A stretch of DNA of 64,000 nucleotides from Desulfobaculum sp044987625 (GCF_044987625.1 NZ_JBJDSB010000001.1:62001-126000); one strand, 5' to 3'; positions 51,306 through 61,431 are shown, numbered from the stretch's first letter. The notes: generated from the sequence alone by a model not told the origin. Translations and numbers: made by a program.

Positions 51306-54300
51306 CTATCTCGTCTTCGGACCGGGAAGCCATCCCTCTTTCATCATAACGCTGTGATACTTTGAAAAAAGATCAAAGGAGAAGCGAGGAATTTGTGGCG
51401 AAGCCATGTCCAACGTATTGCTCATGTCAATACCAAGCGACTTAATACTATCCGTTCCATCTTGGCGAACCATGGAAAGCAGTATCCGCAGGTTGTCATC
51501 ATCAAGCGTTGCCCCCAGCTGTTCAAGATGCCGCACCCACTCAATAGCGGGAACAAGTGAAGCGACGTAGCCGAGGCGCTCCAGATAGGCAGGCCAACAT
51601 CCCCACGGCTCAGGATTCGGATTACAAATATGGTAGGCGCGGCCATAGCACTGCTCTTGCTCTGCTATGCGCGGAACCAAAGATGCCGCAACATCCACGG
51701 GAACAATATCCACAAGCCGCTCGCTTTCAGGGACAAGCCCCGTTTGGCAGCACACTCGAAGCAAACGCCAATAAATCTCCGTGGTGTCGCAATGATGTGT
51801 GATTGAGTCACCGCCAACGGTGTTGAATCTGTACAACGCGACAGGCAATCCCCTGCCCCTCGCCCTGCGCACCATATTGTCCATGACCCAGCGGCTGAGG
51901 ATGTATCCGCTTGAAAGTCCCCTGTTGGAGGCAAAATCCTCATCCTCACGAATAACACTTCCCGCTTCGCGCATACTGTGATCCGCGATGGAAAGGCTGC
52001 TGATGAAATGCAGCGGCTTGCACCGTCCCGTGCAGCAGAACTCAATCACATTCTTCGTTCCTGCTACGTTCACCTGTCGTAAATTCCGGTAACTCTGGGC
52101 GAGATTGACCTTAAGGCCGCTATGGACAACCATATCAACCTCATGAGCCAAGCGGTCCCATCCTTCGCCAAGTGCAAAGTGCTCCTGGCCAAGTCTTCCG
52201 GGCACCATCTGTACGCGTCCGGCGTAGTCACTGCGCCAGCAATGTGCCTCGCGCATCCGCTTTTCTAAGGACTCTAAAGCGTCAGCCTGCCCTGCCCCCT
52301 CTGGCTCCTCAAGGCACAGCACGGTGCAATCGCGCCGCTCAAGCAAATGCCCCAGCACCCAAAGCCCAATGGCCCCCGGAGCACCCGTCACAAGGATACG
52401 CTGCCCGGAGCTAAGCGGTGCAGCAAAGACGGAATCCGGCACAATGCCGTCGGCCATGCAAACGTCATCATCCGGCAGTCCTTCGGGAATATTAAGATGG
52501 GCGTCGGACACGCCTGCCGTATCAGCTCCGGCATCCAACTCGCCAGCAAGATACGCCGCCATGTCGCGAAGCGTCGGAACCTGATACAGATCCCTAAAAT
52601 TCACCTGCTGCTTAAACTCCTCGCGAAGCATAAAAGCCAACTGCGTGATAGAGATGGAATTCCCGCCCAGCCTAAAGAAATCATCCTCCCGGAAAACGTG
52701 CTGGACCGCGAGCAAACCGCGCCATATCTCAGCCAGCTTTTTCTCTTCAACAGTCTGGGGCGGCGTACCATCCGCATGCTGTTCCTGCCGGAAGGGATTG
52801 GGAAGCTGTTTGACGTCGATCTTCCCGGTGACGGTTTTAGGAATAGATTTGGAGAAAAGAAGAATCTCTGGCCGCATGGGCCCGCTCAGTTGCGCCTTGA
52901 GGTATGTTTCCAGCTCCATACGCAAATGGAGCTGGATGCGGGCATCGGTTGGAGCATTGGACAACGGCGCATCCATACGGACGTCAACGCCAAACGCGGG
53001 AAAAGCTACTCTGCCGCTTCCCAAAGGCCGAAAAACAGCATCAAGAGCAAGGCCATCATCCGAGAAATGCACATCCGCCTCGCATCCTGCGTCCTTCGCA
53101 AGATCATGCAGGCCTTCTCGCGAAAATCCATCAATCTCGGCAGACGCCTCGCTTCTCTCCAACAACCTGGACATTGGGGCAAACATATCCCCGCAGGACA
53201 CTGCATCTTCCAACATTTCGTCAAAACGCTGCCATGGTCTCAACCGCACGTTGGCTATGCGGCGCACGCAAAGATCACGCCCCAACTGGACAGCCTCCCG
53301 CACCATATGCACCAACTCCTGCCGCCCATGCCGAAAGGCGTCCCATTCAACGGTCTCTCCACAAAATTCACGCAACGGGTTCTCATCAAGGTACAAGACC
53401 GCCTCGTACCTAAAGCCCGTCAGTTCATTATCGGCGTATCCACGCTTTGGCATGATACGCACTGCGCAAACTCGAGGCATGATATTCGGCAATTGCTGGA
53501 AAAAACGCGGGGACACCAGCAACTCATTCTCACTGCTGTTCATCCGCGCTGTTCGACTCAACACATCGGCAACGAGCAATTCGCTGTGCGCACTCTCCTG
53601 ATTCTTGTGACTGTGTATCAACAGACTGTAGCGGAAGATGTCCTGCGCATCGTAATTTCTCAGATCGCCAAGATATATCCTTCCACCATACTCAAGCTTT
53701 GCCGCCGCCTGTTCCAACGCAGTTACGAGATATTCCCTATCCGGAAAATATTGCACCACGGAGTTATACACCGCCGTGTCATAAGTCTCATCAGCAATCA
53801 TGGAAAGGTCATGCGCATGCCCCTTGTACAAGGTGAGGCCATCAGTCGAAGCCCGGTCGTCCCGCCACGTTGTGCCCAGTGTCTGGCAGAGACGCATCAA
53901 GGCCTCTGGCGCATTGTCCGTTCCTGTATAACGGCGACAAATTTCCCTCAGCGGAAATAGCAGGAAACCCTGCCCACAACCAATTTCCAAAAGTTTTTCA
54001 GGGGTCAGTTCATTGATTGAGCGCACGGTTTCCGCCATGCACTCGTCCATTTCAGCCTGCGTTAATGGCTGCCCCGTATAACTGCTCACCCAAATGTGAT
54101 AGTCAGTTGTAAAATTCCCTTTTTGCGCAATTTTTTCGTATGTCGTATTATACAGATGTTGCCACTGTTCAATGTGACTTGTACTGACGTCAGCATAGTC
54201 ACTACTTGTGCTATCCGGGGCAATGAAAGCTACCAGCCTTTTTTGCTCCGTTCTGTCCAGAACACCGTAGACAATCGCCTCCGACACTGCGGGGTGCTTC

Positions 54301-57014
54301 TCCAAAACGTGCCGCACTTCGTCCGGTTCCACGCGCACACCGCGAATCTTAATCTGACGGTCCTTACGCCCCTTATAATAGAGGCAGTCCCCTTCTCCTA
54401 TATGCGCCAGATCACCGGTTGCGAACCAAATTGCATTTGCTCCAAAGCCTTCCAAAGCCGGGAACTCGCGGAAGCACCTGCGGGTCATGTCGGAATTGTT
54501 ATGGTACGCCGTCGCAAGGCAAGCTCCGGAAAGAACCACTTCGCCCTCTTCGCCCCGCGGCACAGGGCGTCCGTTTTCATCCACAACTGCCACAACGGTA
54601 TTGGCTATGGGCCTACCGATGGGAAGCGCCTCGCCATGGGCATCACATGCCGCAACCTCATGCCATGTCGCGTCGGCAGCAAGCTCCGTAGAGCCATACA
54701 AATTCAAAAGCCGTATCCTGGGAGCGATCTCTTTCACCATTCGCGCCAACCGCATTGGCAACGCCTCGCCGCTGCATGACAAGACGGCAAGGCCGCTCAT
54801 CCACCGCGTAAACACCCCTGTTCCTATCGCGGCTGAAAGAAGAGATGGAGTGATGACAAGGCGGCTCACGCCATGATCGTGGATCAATTCCGCAAGCGAT
54901 GCGATGTCCTTGGCGGAATCCGAAGAAGGAACAACAACCGGCACCCCTGCCAGGAGGGCCCCAAATATCTCCCAAAAAAAATCTGCAAACGCGGTTGTGG
55001 TCTTTGCACAAGCCCGCTCCCCCTCCTGCCAAGGATATTCCGCCCACATCCACTGCAAGCGATTCCCCAGCGCCGCATGACTCAGACGAACACCCTTAGG
55101 CCGCCCTGTCGAACCTGAGGTGTACAAAAGGCAAGACATATCGTCTCCACGCGCAACATACTCCGGCAACGACGATCCAGCGGCATCCACCACCAAAGCA
55201 TCATGTGCCTCGCGCGGACAAAAGACATGCCGAAGGGATCCGGGCTTTTGGGTCCTGTCCCACAGGCTCTCCTCGCAGATGAGAATGGAAACACCGGAAT
55301 CCTCAACAATTCTGGAAGCTTGCTTTGCAGGATACACTGGCGGCAACGGCACCCACGCACCATTCAGTCGCCATACGGCCAGCATGGCGGCGATCATATC
55401 CGCTCCGGGTTCAAGCCGGATTCCTGCCGTGTCACCGGCAACAAAGCCAAGGGCATGCAGCTTGGCGGCAAAGCGATGCGCACTTTTCAACAGTTCGCCA
55501 TAGGTAACAATGCCATCATCCACACCACTCTTTCGCTTCTCTGCCGGAGGTGCCGCCAGCACTAACGCCGTCGCCGCCGGCTGTTTACTCGCCAGCGAAT
55601 CAAAAAGCCCCCACGGGTCAAAGGGAGAAAAGGACAGCTCCTGCCCAACAAGCACAGAGGCGTCCTTCCGCGGCGAAGCAGAAAGGCTGGAAACCACTTG
55701 AGCCAGCGGTTTCTGCGCATCACGCGCCAAGGCAAGAATAAACCGCTGCATGCGCCGGAGGATGGATTCCGCATCCGATGCGCCAAAAAGCTTCTGATCA
55801 TAAATCAATACGAGACGAAACGGCCGCTCGGGGAAGCCCATGACAGTGAGGGGGTAGCTTGTTTTTTCAAAGCTCTCCTCAACCGTCATCTCGAAGGGCA
55901 AGATTCCATCACCCTGCCCAGCAACATTTTCAAACACGGTCATGGTATTGATAAAACTGCCATCCGCGCTCTCATTGCACAGTTCGCGCAACGTCGTAAC
56001 CGGAACATGACCATACTCAGCAGACTCAAGCATATCGACCTGGATAGACTGGAGCCATTCCTCGCAGGTCTGCCCGTTAAACACAACGCGGACAGGGAGC
56101 ACATTTAACAGGGGGCCAAATATTCGATCGACCTGCGGCACATCAACCGGACGCAAAGCAAAGCTTGAAGCAAACAGCACATCGGCTCGGCCAGAATTCT
56201 CCGAAAGGACATACGCCCAGGCTGCCTGAAAAAAGACATTCAGGGTCAAGCCCATCTCTGCGGCTGCCTTCTCTAGACGCTCTGTCTCCTCCTCAGAGAA
56301 GGACAGTTCAAACCTGCCCGGAAAAACGTTGAGAGCTGAGGGGTCCACGGCATCCTGCGACCGCTGTGCACTCCGGGGCAATTGAGGGCACTTGGCATTG
56401 TCGAGCTTCGCGCCCCACCACCGAAGCGCTGCCTCGTCACTTTGCTCAGCCAAATAGGTCACGTATGAACGCATGGAAGGAAGGCGACCTTCGCCATCCA
56501 TAACCGAATTGGGTTCCCCCAAGTAATTGGTACAAAATTCTTCAAACAGCACCCCTATGGACCAGCCATCAGCCACAATGTGGTGCAAAGTCAAAAGCAT
56601 GTGCAGATGATCGATCTCAAGCCGATGAAACACCAATCGGACGAGCGGCGGGCTATCCAGCGAAAAACTTTTGGAACGGTCTTCCATGACAAAGCGCCGC
56701 AATTGCCCTTCCCGCTCATCCGGCGGCAAGGCACGCAGGTCCACATGATGGATGGCATTGTCTACGGATGTATGAACAGCCTGAAGTGGCTGGCTCAGTC
56801 CCTCCCAATGAAAGGACGTACGCAAGGAGGGAATCTTGTGAAGGCTCTGCCTCCAAGCTTCGTCGAGCTTTTCCATGTCGAATTCGCCGCGGATGGAAAA
56901 CGCATACTGTTGTATGTAGACGGAAGAGTCCGGCTCCTTGAGGTCGTGAAAAAGCATCCCGGCCTGAAGTGGAGTTACTGGGAAAACATCTTCAATATTG
57001 GCAGGCAAATCCAT
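51306..57014 (-). CDS. NRPS with C-A(N-methyltransferase)-T-reductase domains
   Basis: This 1902-residue protein carries, in order, a condensation domain (HHIVADG near 144-150), an adenylation domain (TSGSTGRPKG near 632; YGSTELAAD near 773) and a methyltransferase inserted in it (about 940-1350; LLEIGCGQGF and VVQYFPDREYL, an N-methyltransferase pattern). The A10 Lys near 1398 (TVTGKID), a thiolation site at Ser1453 (LGGNS) and a terminal NAD(P)H reductase (about 1539-1902; TGAPGAIG) follow. Pocket residues read A, D, W, V, S, S, L, A, D, K, again without Asp235. The reductase keeps Tyr1703, but the usual Lys four residues on is Arg1707. It should be the final module, releasing the chain as an aldehyde or alcohol. 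The ATG at 57014 follows GAGG; the longer frame lacks a ribosome site. Confidence 0.93.
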   Translation of the reverse strand: MDLPANIEDVFPVTPLQAGMLFHDLKEPDSSVYIQQYAFSIRGEFDMEKLDEAWRQSLHKIPSLRTSFHWEGLSQPLQAVHTSVDNAIHHVDLRALPPDEREGQLRRFVMEDRSKSFSLDSPPLVRLVFHRLEIDHLHMLLTLHHIVADGWSIGVLFEEFCTNYLGEPNSVMDGEGRLPSMRSYVTYLAEQSDEAALRWWGAKLDNAKCPQLPRSAQRSQDAVDPSALNVFPGRFELSFSEEETERLEKAAAEMGLTLNVFFQAAWAYVLSENSGRADVLFASSFALRPVDVPQVDRIFGPLLNVLPVRVVFNGQTCEEWLQSIQVDMLESAEYGHVPVTTLRELCNESADGSFINTMTVFENVAGQGDGILPFEMTVEESFEKTSYPLTVMGFPERPFRLVLIYDQKLFGASDAESILRRMQRFILALARDAQKPLAQVVSSLSASPRKDASVLVGQELSFSPFDPWGLFDSLASKQPAATALVLAAPPAEKRKSGVDDGIVTYGELLKSAHRFAAKLHALGFVAGDTAGIRLEPGADMIAAMLAVWRLNGAWVPLPPVYPAKQASRIVEDSGVSILICEESLWDRTQKPGSLRHVFCPREAHDALVVDAAGSSLPEYVARGDDMSCLLYTSGSTGRPKGVRLSHAALGNRLQWMWAEYPWQEGERACAKTTTAFADFFWEIFGALLAGVPVVVPSSDSAKDIASLAELIHDHGVSRLVITPSLLSAAIGTGVFTRWMSGLAVLSCSGEALPMRLARMVKEIAPRIRLLNLYGSTELAADATWHEVAACDAHGEALPIGRPIANTVVAVVDENGRPVPRGEEGEVVLSGACLATAYHNNSDMTRRCFREFPALEGFGANAIWFATGDLAHIGEGDCLYYKGRKDRQIKIRGVRVEPDEVRHVLEKHPAVSEAIVYGVLDRTEQKRLVAFIAPDSTSSDYADVSTSHIEQWQHLYNTTYEKIAQKGNFTTDYHIWVSSYTGQPLTQAEMDECMAETVRSINELTPEKLLEIGCGQGFLLFPLREICRRYTGTDNAPEALMRLCQTLGTTWRDDRASTDGLTLYKGHAHDLSMIADETYDTAVYNSVVQYFPDREYLVTALEQAAAKLEYGGRIYLGDLRNYDAQDIFRYSLLIHSHKNQESAHSELLVADVLSRTARMNSSENELLVSPRFFQQLPNIMPRVCAVRIMPKRGYADNELTGFRYEAVLYLDENPLREFCGETVEWDAFRHGRQELVHMVREAVQLGRDLCVRRIANVRLRPWQRFDEMLEDAVSCGDMFAPMSRLLERSEASAEIDGFSREGLHDLAKDAGCEADVHFSDDGLALDAVFRPLGSGRVAFPAFGVDVRMDAPLSNAPTDARIQLHLRMELETYLKAQLSGPMRPEILLFSKSIPKTVTGKIDVKQLPNPFRQEQHADGTPPQTVEEKKLAEIWRGLLAVQHVFREDDFFRLGGNSISITQLAFMLREEFKQQVNFRDLYQVPTLRDMAAYLAGELDAGADTAGVSDAHLNIPEGLPDDDVCMADGIVPDSVFAAPLSSGQRILVTGAPGAIGLWVLGHLLERRDCTVLCLEEPEGAGQADALESLEKRMREAHCWRSDYAGRVQMVPGRLGQEHFALGEGWDRLAHEVDMVVHSGLKVNLAQSYRNLRQVNVAGTKNVIEFCCTGRCKPLHFISSLSIADHSMREAGSVIREDEDFASNRGLSSGYILSRWVMDNMVRRARGRGLPVALYRFNTVGGDSITHHCDTTEIYWRLLRVCCQTGLVPESERLVDIVPVDVAASLVPRIAEQEQCYGRAYHICNPNPEPWGCWPAYLERLGYVASLVPAIEWVRHLEQLGATLDDDNLRILLSMVRQDGTDSIKSLGIDMSNTLDMASPQIPRFSFDLFSKYHSVMMKEGWLPGPKTR

Positions 57015-57116
57015 AACGACCTCGCGTTGGACACATTGGATGGTGTAAAAAAGGGGACCTTCGCATAATAAATGCTGCACCGATGGCCGGGGAACTCAGG
57101 CAACCGGTGCAGCGCA

Positions 57117-58838
57117 CTATTGGATACTCCAAGACTTCATTCTTTCCTGAGACTGCCAGAATTGATGGTAAATTCCCTTCTGACTTATCAGCTCTTCATG
57201 AGTGCCTCTTTCGGCAATGTCACCCTGCTTCAGCACAAGTATCTGATGCGCCCCACGCACGGTAGACAACCTGTGGGCTATCACCAAAAGCGTCTTGCCC
57301 TGAACAAGAGCGCCTAAGGCCTGCTGAATCAGCAATTCATTTTCCGGGTCAACCGAGGCGGTTGCTTCATCAAGCACAAGGAGAGGCGCATCCTTCAGAA
57401 TGGCTCTGGCTATGGCAATACGCTGGCGCTCGCCACCCGAAAGCCTAGCTCCGCCCTCGCCCACCGGCGTGTCGTACGTCTCTTCCAGTTCCATGATGAA
57501 TTCATGGCAATGCGCTTTCCGGGCAGCATCCATAACCTCTTCGCGGCTCGCCTCAGGACGAGCCATGCGGATATTATTCAGCACCGTATCGTTAAACAGA
57601 TAGACATCCTGAAAAACGACACTAAACAGCTTATAGAACTCACTCTGCGAAAAGGTCCGAACATCCGTGCCACCAATGCGGATGCGCCCACCACTGACAT
57701 CCCAGAAGCGGAGCAGAAGATTCGCGGTTGTTGTTTTCCCGCCGCCGGACTCGCCCACCAAGGCGGTGACTGTCCCCTGCGGCATATGGAATGAGATGTC
57801 GTTTAAGACTTGGCGTTGACCATAGGCAAACGACACATTCTCGAAGGCAACGCCCAGATCTTTCGGCGGCGTGTATCCTGGCATCTGCTGGAGGGGCTCT
57901 TCCTCAAAGATCGACGCAATGCGCCGCAAGGACTCTGTGGCAAACCGAAACTCCGCCAAAAACACCCCAATATTCTGAAGTGGCTCATAGAACCGGCCAC
58001 TAATGAGTAAAATAAAGAGGAGAACGCTGGCGTCCGCCCTATTGGTGGACACCGCCCAGCCCCCGACTGCCATAGTCGCTGCAAAGGTGATATCAAGCAG
58101 AGAGATATAAGATCGACAAAGGTTGCCAACCTTGACTTCCAACGCGAGGGCAAGCCTGCGGAAATTCTCATTGGCAGTGGCCCAGGGTGTGAAGTCGCGT
58201 CCCAAAATACCATTGGCCTTAAGCTCTCCAATACCTCCGAGATATTCCAGAATCGTCCCGTCGGCCAACGCCCGGCTCTCCAAGAACTCCTGCGTTTGCG
58301 TACCTGTAGAGGTGTAGGCCTTGTACAAAAGAGGCACCGACGCCGCCACGCCCACAAGAGGAATGAGGCTCAAAAATCCGGTCACAACCCCCATGGCGCC
58401 CCCAAGCAACACCACAATGGCGACGCAGGCGGTCATCTCCTGGAGGTACACACAGAATATCGATTCTGCATCGACCATATCGTGCAGAAAGCATCCGCTG
58501 ATCTTGGAATTATTTGTGCGTCTGAAATATGAAAGGGGCAATCTCCGCAAATGATCGACAAGCCGCACGCGGATGTCCGCCACTATGCCATACCCGGCCT
58601 TCAGTGAGGCGGATGTGCCCGCAACGCTCACGAAGTAATACGCAACAGCCAACGCCAAGAGGAGAACGCTAAACCCAAACACACCCCAATACGACGGATC
58701 GCCCGCCAAATACAGCATCAAGAAAAACACAACGATATACGCAGCGGTCTGCACTGCCTGAACGGAAAAGGTCCAAACTGCAGCCCGCAACAGCGTCTTT
58801 TTCCTACCTTCAATAAAATCCATTATGCTTTTAATCAT
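57117..58838 (-). CDS. ABC transporter, fused permease-ATPase (YbtQ-like)
   Basis: This 573-residue half-transporter has a six-helix ABC exporter-type membrane domain (residues about 1-320) and an ATPase with Walker A GESGGGKTT, signature LSGGERQRIAIARAI and Walker B LLVLDEATASVD, followed by the His loop VIAHRLSTV. In yersiniabactin loci a pair of such proteins, YbtP and YbtQ, imports the ferric siderophore although they look like exporters. The ATG at 58838 overlaps the stop of the upstream ABC gene by eight bases, consistent with a heterodimer. Confidence 0.88.
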   Translation of the reverse strand: MIKSIMDFIEGRKKTLLRAAVWTFSVQAVQTAAYIVVFFLMLYLAGDPSYWGVFGFSVLLLALAVAYYFVSVAGTSASLKAGYGIVADIRVRLVDHLRRLPLSYFRRTNNSKISGCFLHDMVDAESIFCVYLQEMTACVAIVVLLGGAMGVVTGFLSLIPLVGVAASVPLLYKAYTSTGTQTQEFLESRALADGTILEYLGGIGELKANGILGRDFTPWATANENFRRLALALEVKVGNLCRSYISLLDITFAATMAVGGWAVSTNRADASVLLFILLISGRFYEPLQNIGVFLAEFRFATESLRRIASIFEEEPLQQMPGYTPPKDLGVAFENVSFAYGQRQVLNDISFHMPQGTVTALVGESGGGKTTTANLLLRFWDVSGGRIRIGGTDVRTFSQSEFYKLFSVVFQDVYLFNDTVLNNIRMARPEASREEVMDAARKAHCHEFIMELEETYDTPVGEGGARLSGGERQRIAIARAILKDAPLLVLDEATASVDPENELLIQQALGALVQGKTLLVIAHRLSTVRGAHQILVLKQGDIAERGTHEELISQKGIYHQFWQSQERMKSWSIQ

Positions 58839-60621
58839 CTGCGTTCCCGGAGCGGTGAGTTGTTTCAGGAGAGCACAGTTGCCACGACCGCGTCGTCTGC
58901 CAAGCGTCCCACAACCGGCTATACACACCGTTTTGCTCCAGCAGGCTGGCATGGGTACCGCTTTCCGCTATAACGCCCTTATCGAGTACAATTATGTTGT
59001 CCGCATGGGCGATGGACGACAGCCTGTGTGCAACCACAAGCACTGTCTTATCCTTCAGGAATTGTGACAGACCTTTTTGGATAGCCTCCTCGCTTTCTGG
59101 ATCAACAAAGGCACTGGCTTCATCAAGCAAAACAACGGGCGCATTTCGCAACGCCATACGGGCAAGGGCCAAGCGCTGTCGCTGACCTCCACTCAAGTGC
59201 ACATCTCCGCCGGAACCTATCAACGTGTCGTACCCATTTGGCAAATCTGCGATCAATTTATCGCATTGCACCATTCGTGCAGCAGCTTCAATTTGCTCCT
59301 GTGAGGCATCCTCCACCCCAAGGCACAGGTTCTCACGCACGCTTCCAGAGAAGATGAAGGGGCGCTGAAAAACCAAAGCCATCAACTTGCCAAGTTCTTC
59401 AGCGGCAAACTCGTTCAACGCATGCCCCGCAACAGCAATTTTACCGGAACTGAGACTCTCCATTCCCGCGAGCGCTGAAACCAGAGTGCTCTTGCCCGAC
59501 CCACTGGGACCGACTATGGCAGTAATGGTAGATGCTCGGGCCTCAAAGCTAATGTCATGAAGCACGGGCTTGCCGTCATAAATCACTGACAGATTCTCAA
59601 CCCGAAGGTCGGGAACCATGTCACTCTTGTATTTAACGTCGCCTCGCTCTTCGACAGGCTCGTCCAGAAGTTGTTTCATACCCTGGTAGCCCATTCCTGC
59701 CTTCCATAAGAACGTGATGAACCGGGGCATCCGCGCAAGCGGAACGAAGGAAATCCACCCCGCCATGATGAACAGCAACACCACATCCAACTGAACGGAG
59801 CCAAACTTGTACAAATAGGCTCCAACGATTGCCACTATGACAAATGGCATTGAAGTTATGGTGAGAAAATACATCGATCGTCGCAAAAATACTTCCTGAA
59901 TAACGCCCTGAACTCTTTTCAAGTCTTCAATAGCGCCATTCATCCTTCGATATGATTCTTTCGTTTTGTTAAATATTTTTATATCCTGCATACCGTGTAT
60001 GAATTCTACAGCATCAGAATGCAGGACAGCGACAGTTTTGAAATACTCATCATTGAGTGTTGTTGTCTTTATAAGATTCATAGTTATATAGTGCACAGAA
60101 ATAGCCAACACAGTGACTGACAAAATAACTAATGACAACCTTGCATCAACAAAGAACAACGCAAAAATGCAAAAGAGCGGCAAAAGTACGCAGGCGATGC
60201 TGTCTGATATATGATGAGCAATGAAGTGCTCTATCAATTCAACATCATGCTTCAATACCTTTTTGAGTTCGCCTGTGCTTCTCTTGGCAAACCAATGCAA
60301 AGGAACCTTTCCAAGATGGCCCATCAGCGTTGCGCACACTTTCGTTCCAAAAGTAAATGAAGCCTTGTGCGCCAAGACCGTACATTTCGCTCGACACCGA
60401 GCCCCAAGAACTATCGCACTGACAGCGACAGTAAATAGTATAATGAGCGCCCCAACACTTGCGTTACCTGTGTTAAGCCCCCGATATATCAGCCACGCCA
60501 TGAATATCGGTATAGGATAGAACAACGCCGCAGCAGCAGCGAACAACACGGATTGACGCAATGGAGGCACACTCTCTGGCGCCAACTCCATGAGGTGACG
60601 CACAGCAGATATACTTTTCAT
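58831..60621 (-). CDS. ABC transporter, fused permease-ATPase (YbtP-like)
   Basis: This 596-residue half-transporter has six N-terminal helices (residues about 20-310), then an ATPase with GPSGSGKSTLVSALAG, signature LSGGQRQRLALARMAL, VVLLDEASAFVD and VVAHRLSSI. It overlaps the second ABC gene, and the pair mirrors YbtP/YbtQ in order and size. The role as importer of the metal-loaded product across the inner membrane is inferred from that similarity; export of the product is the alternative. It starts 34 bases downstream of the Cys-type thioesterase gene. Confidence 0.88.
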   Translation of the reverse strand: MKSISAVRHLMELAPESVPPLRQSVLFAAAAALFYPIPIFMAWLIYRGLNTGNASVGALIILFTVAVSAIVLGARCRAKCTVLAHKASFTFGTKVCATLMGHLGKVPLHWFAKRSTGELKKVLKHDVELIEHFIAHHISDSIACVLLPLFCIFALFFVDARLSLVILSVTVLAISVHYITMNLIKTTTLNDEYFKTVAVLHSDAVEFIHGMQDIKIFNKTKESYRRMNGAIEDLKRVQGVIQEVFLRRSMYFLTITSMPFVIVAIVGAYLYKFGSVQLDVVLLFIMAGWISFVPLARMPRFITFLWKAGMGYQGMKQLLDEPVEERGDVKYKSDMVPDLRVENLSVIYDGKPVLHDISFEARASTITAIVGPSGSGKSTLVSALAGMESLSSGKIAVAGHALNEFAAEELGKLMALVFQRPFIFSGSVRENLCLGVEDASQEQIEAAARMVQCDKLIADLPNGYDTLIGSGGDVHLSGGQRQRLALARMALRNAPVVLLDEASAFVDPESEEAIQKGLSQFLKDKTVLVVAHRLSSIAHADNIIVLDKGVIAESGTHASLLEQNGVYSRLWDAWQTTRSWQLCSPETTHRSGNADD

Positions 60622-60654
60622 ATGGCATCTCCAAATATGTTGAACATTTTGTCT

Positions 60655-61431
60655 CTACTCAATAAGCGAGATGCATCCATTGGCAACACAGCCAATAAAA
60701 GCATCATGCTCTTTTACGAAAAACAACTGATCGCCATCAAACGTCTGCATTGCGAAACGACCTGTGCTATATCTATTCCACTCCTTAACGCTTGATTCTG
60801 GAGTTATAGAATCATTCACTCCATACAATGATAAAACCGGGAACGAGAATTCCCTGACTACAGAATCAACGATAAACTTTTCGTCCATGCAAAAATCCGC
60901 ATAGAGCATTGGCAAGTATAAATCGAGAAGCTCTCGATTCTGCAGTACGACGTCAGATACGAAGCCCAAATCAGCCAATGTATCGATAAACGACTCGTCC
61001 GACATTGTACTGACTGGAACAGGAGGAGGTGTATGAGGCGCTCTTCCCCCGACAACAATAAGTCCCGAAGGAGGGCGACCCGCCGCCGCTGTTGCTTTGG
61101 CGGTGAGGTAGGCGAGGCTGGCACCAAAGCACAGCCCTAAAAGAACATATGGCGTATGAATGTGGGCAAGAATCGCTGCAGCCGCATCCTGCGCGACCTC
61201 ACCAATATCTTCGGGCAAGCTCTCAGCTTGCCGTTTTTCTTTGCCCGGCAGGGCCACCGGACAAAGCCGCAACCGATGGGGGACAAGATCTTTCTCCCAC
61301 CCCCTAAAAACCGAAGGACCGCCCCCGGCATAAGGGAATGCGACAATTGCGGCTCTGTCATCCTCTGTCGGCAATTGTGGCAACCACTTTTGTACAGCAG
61401 CACCCCGTGAAGCCAAAACACGATTAGGCAT
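60655..61431 (-). CDS. Type II thioesterase-like protein with Cys nucleophile
   Basis: This 258-residue alpha/beta-hydrolase has the NRPS type II thioesterase layout: IVAFPYAGGGPSVFRGWEKDL near the start, then VALPGKEKRQ. The nucleophile elbow is GLCFGAS, with Cys101 where the family has Ser (GHSMG). The Asp of YGVNDSITP (207) is present. The usual GGHFF near the C-terminus reads GDQLFF, with Gln235 for His; His242 nearby might substitute. Such proteins normally remove wrong acyl groups from carrier domains; this one may be altered or inactive. The frame is open to 61572; the ATG at 61431 has AGGA five bases before it and gives a typical length. It is the first minus-strand gene from the divergent regulatory region. 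Confidence 0.85.
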   Translation of the reverse strand: MPNRVLASRGAAVQKWLPQLPTEDDRAAIVAFPYAGGGPSVFRGWEKDLVPHRLRLCPVALPGKEKRQAESLPEDIGEVAQDAAAAILAHIHTPYVLLGLCFGASLAYLTAKATAAAGRPPSGLIVVGGRAPHTPPPVPVSTMSDESFIDTLADLGFVSDVVLQNRELLDLYLPMLYADFCMDEKFIVDSVVREFSFPVLSLYGVNDSITPESSVKEWNRYSTGRFAMQTFDGDQLFFVKEHDAFIGCVANGCISLIE

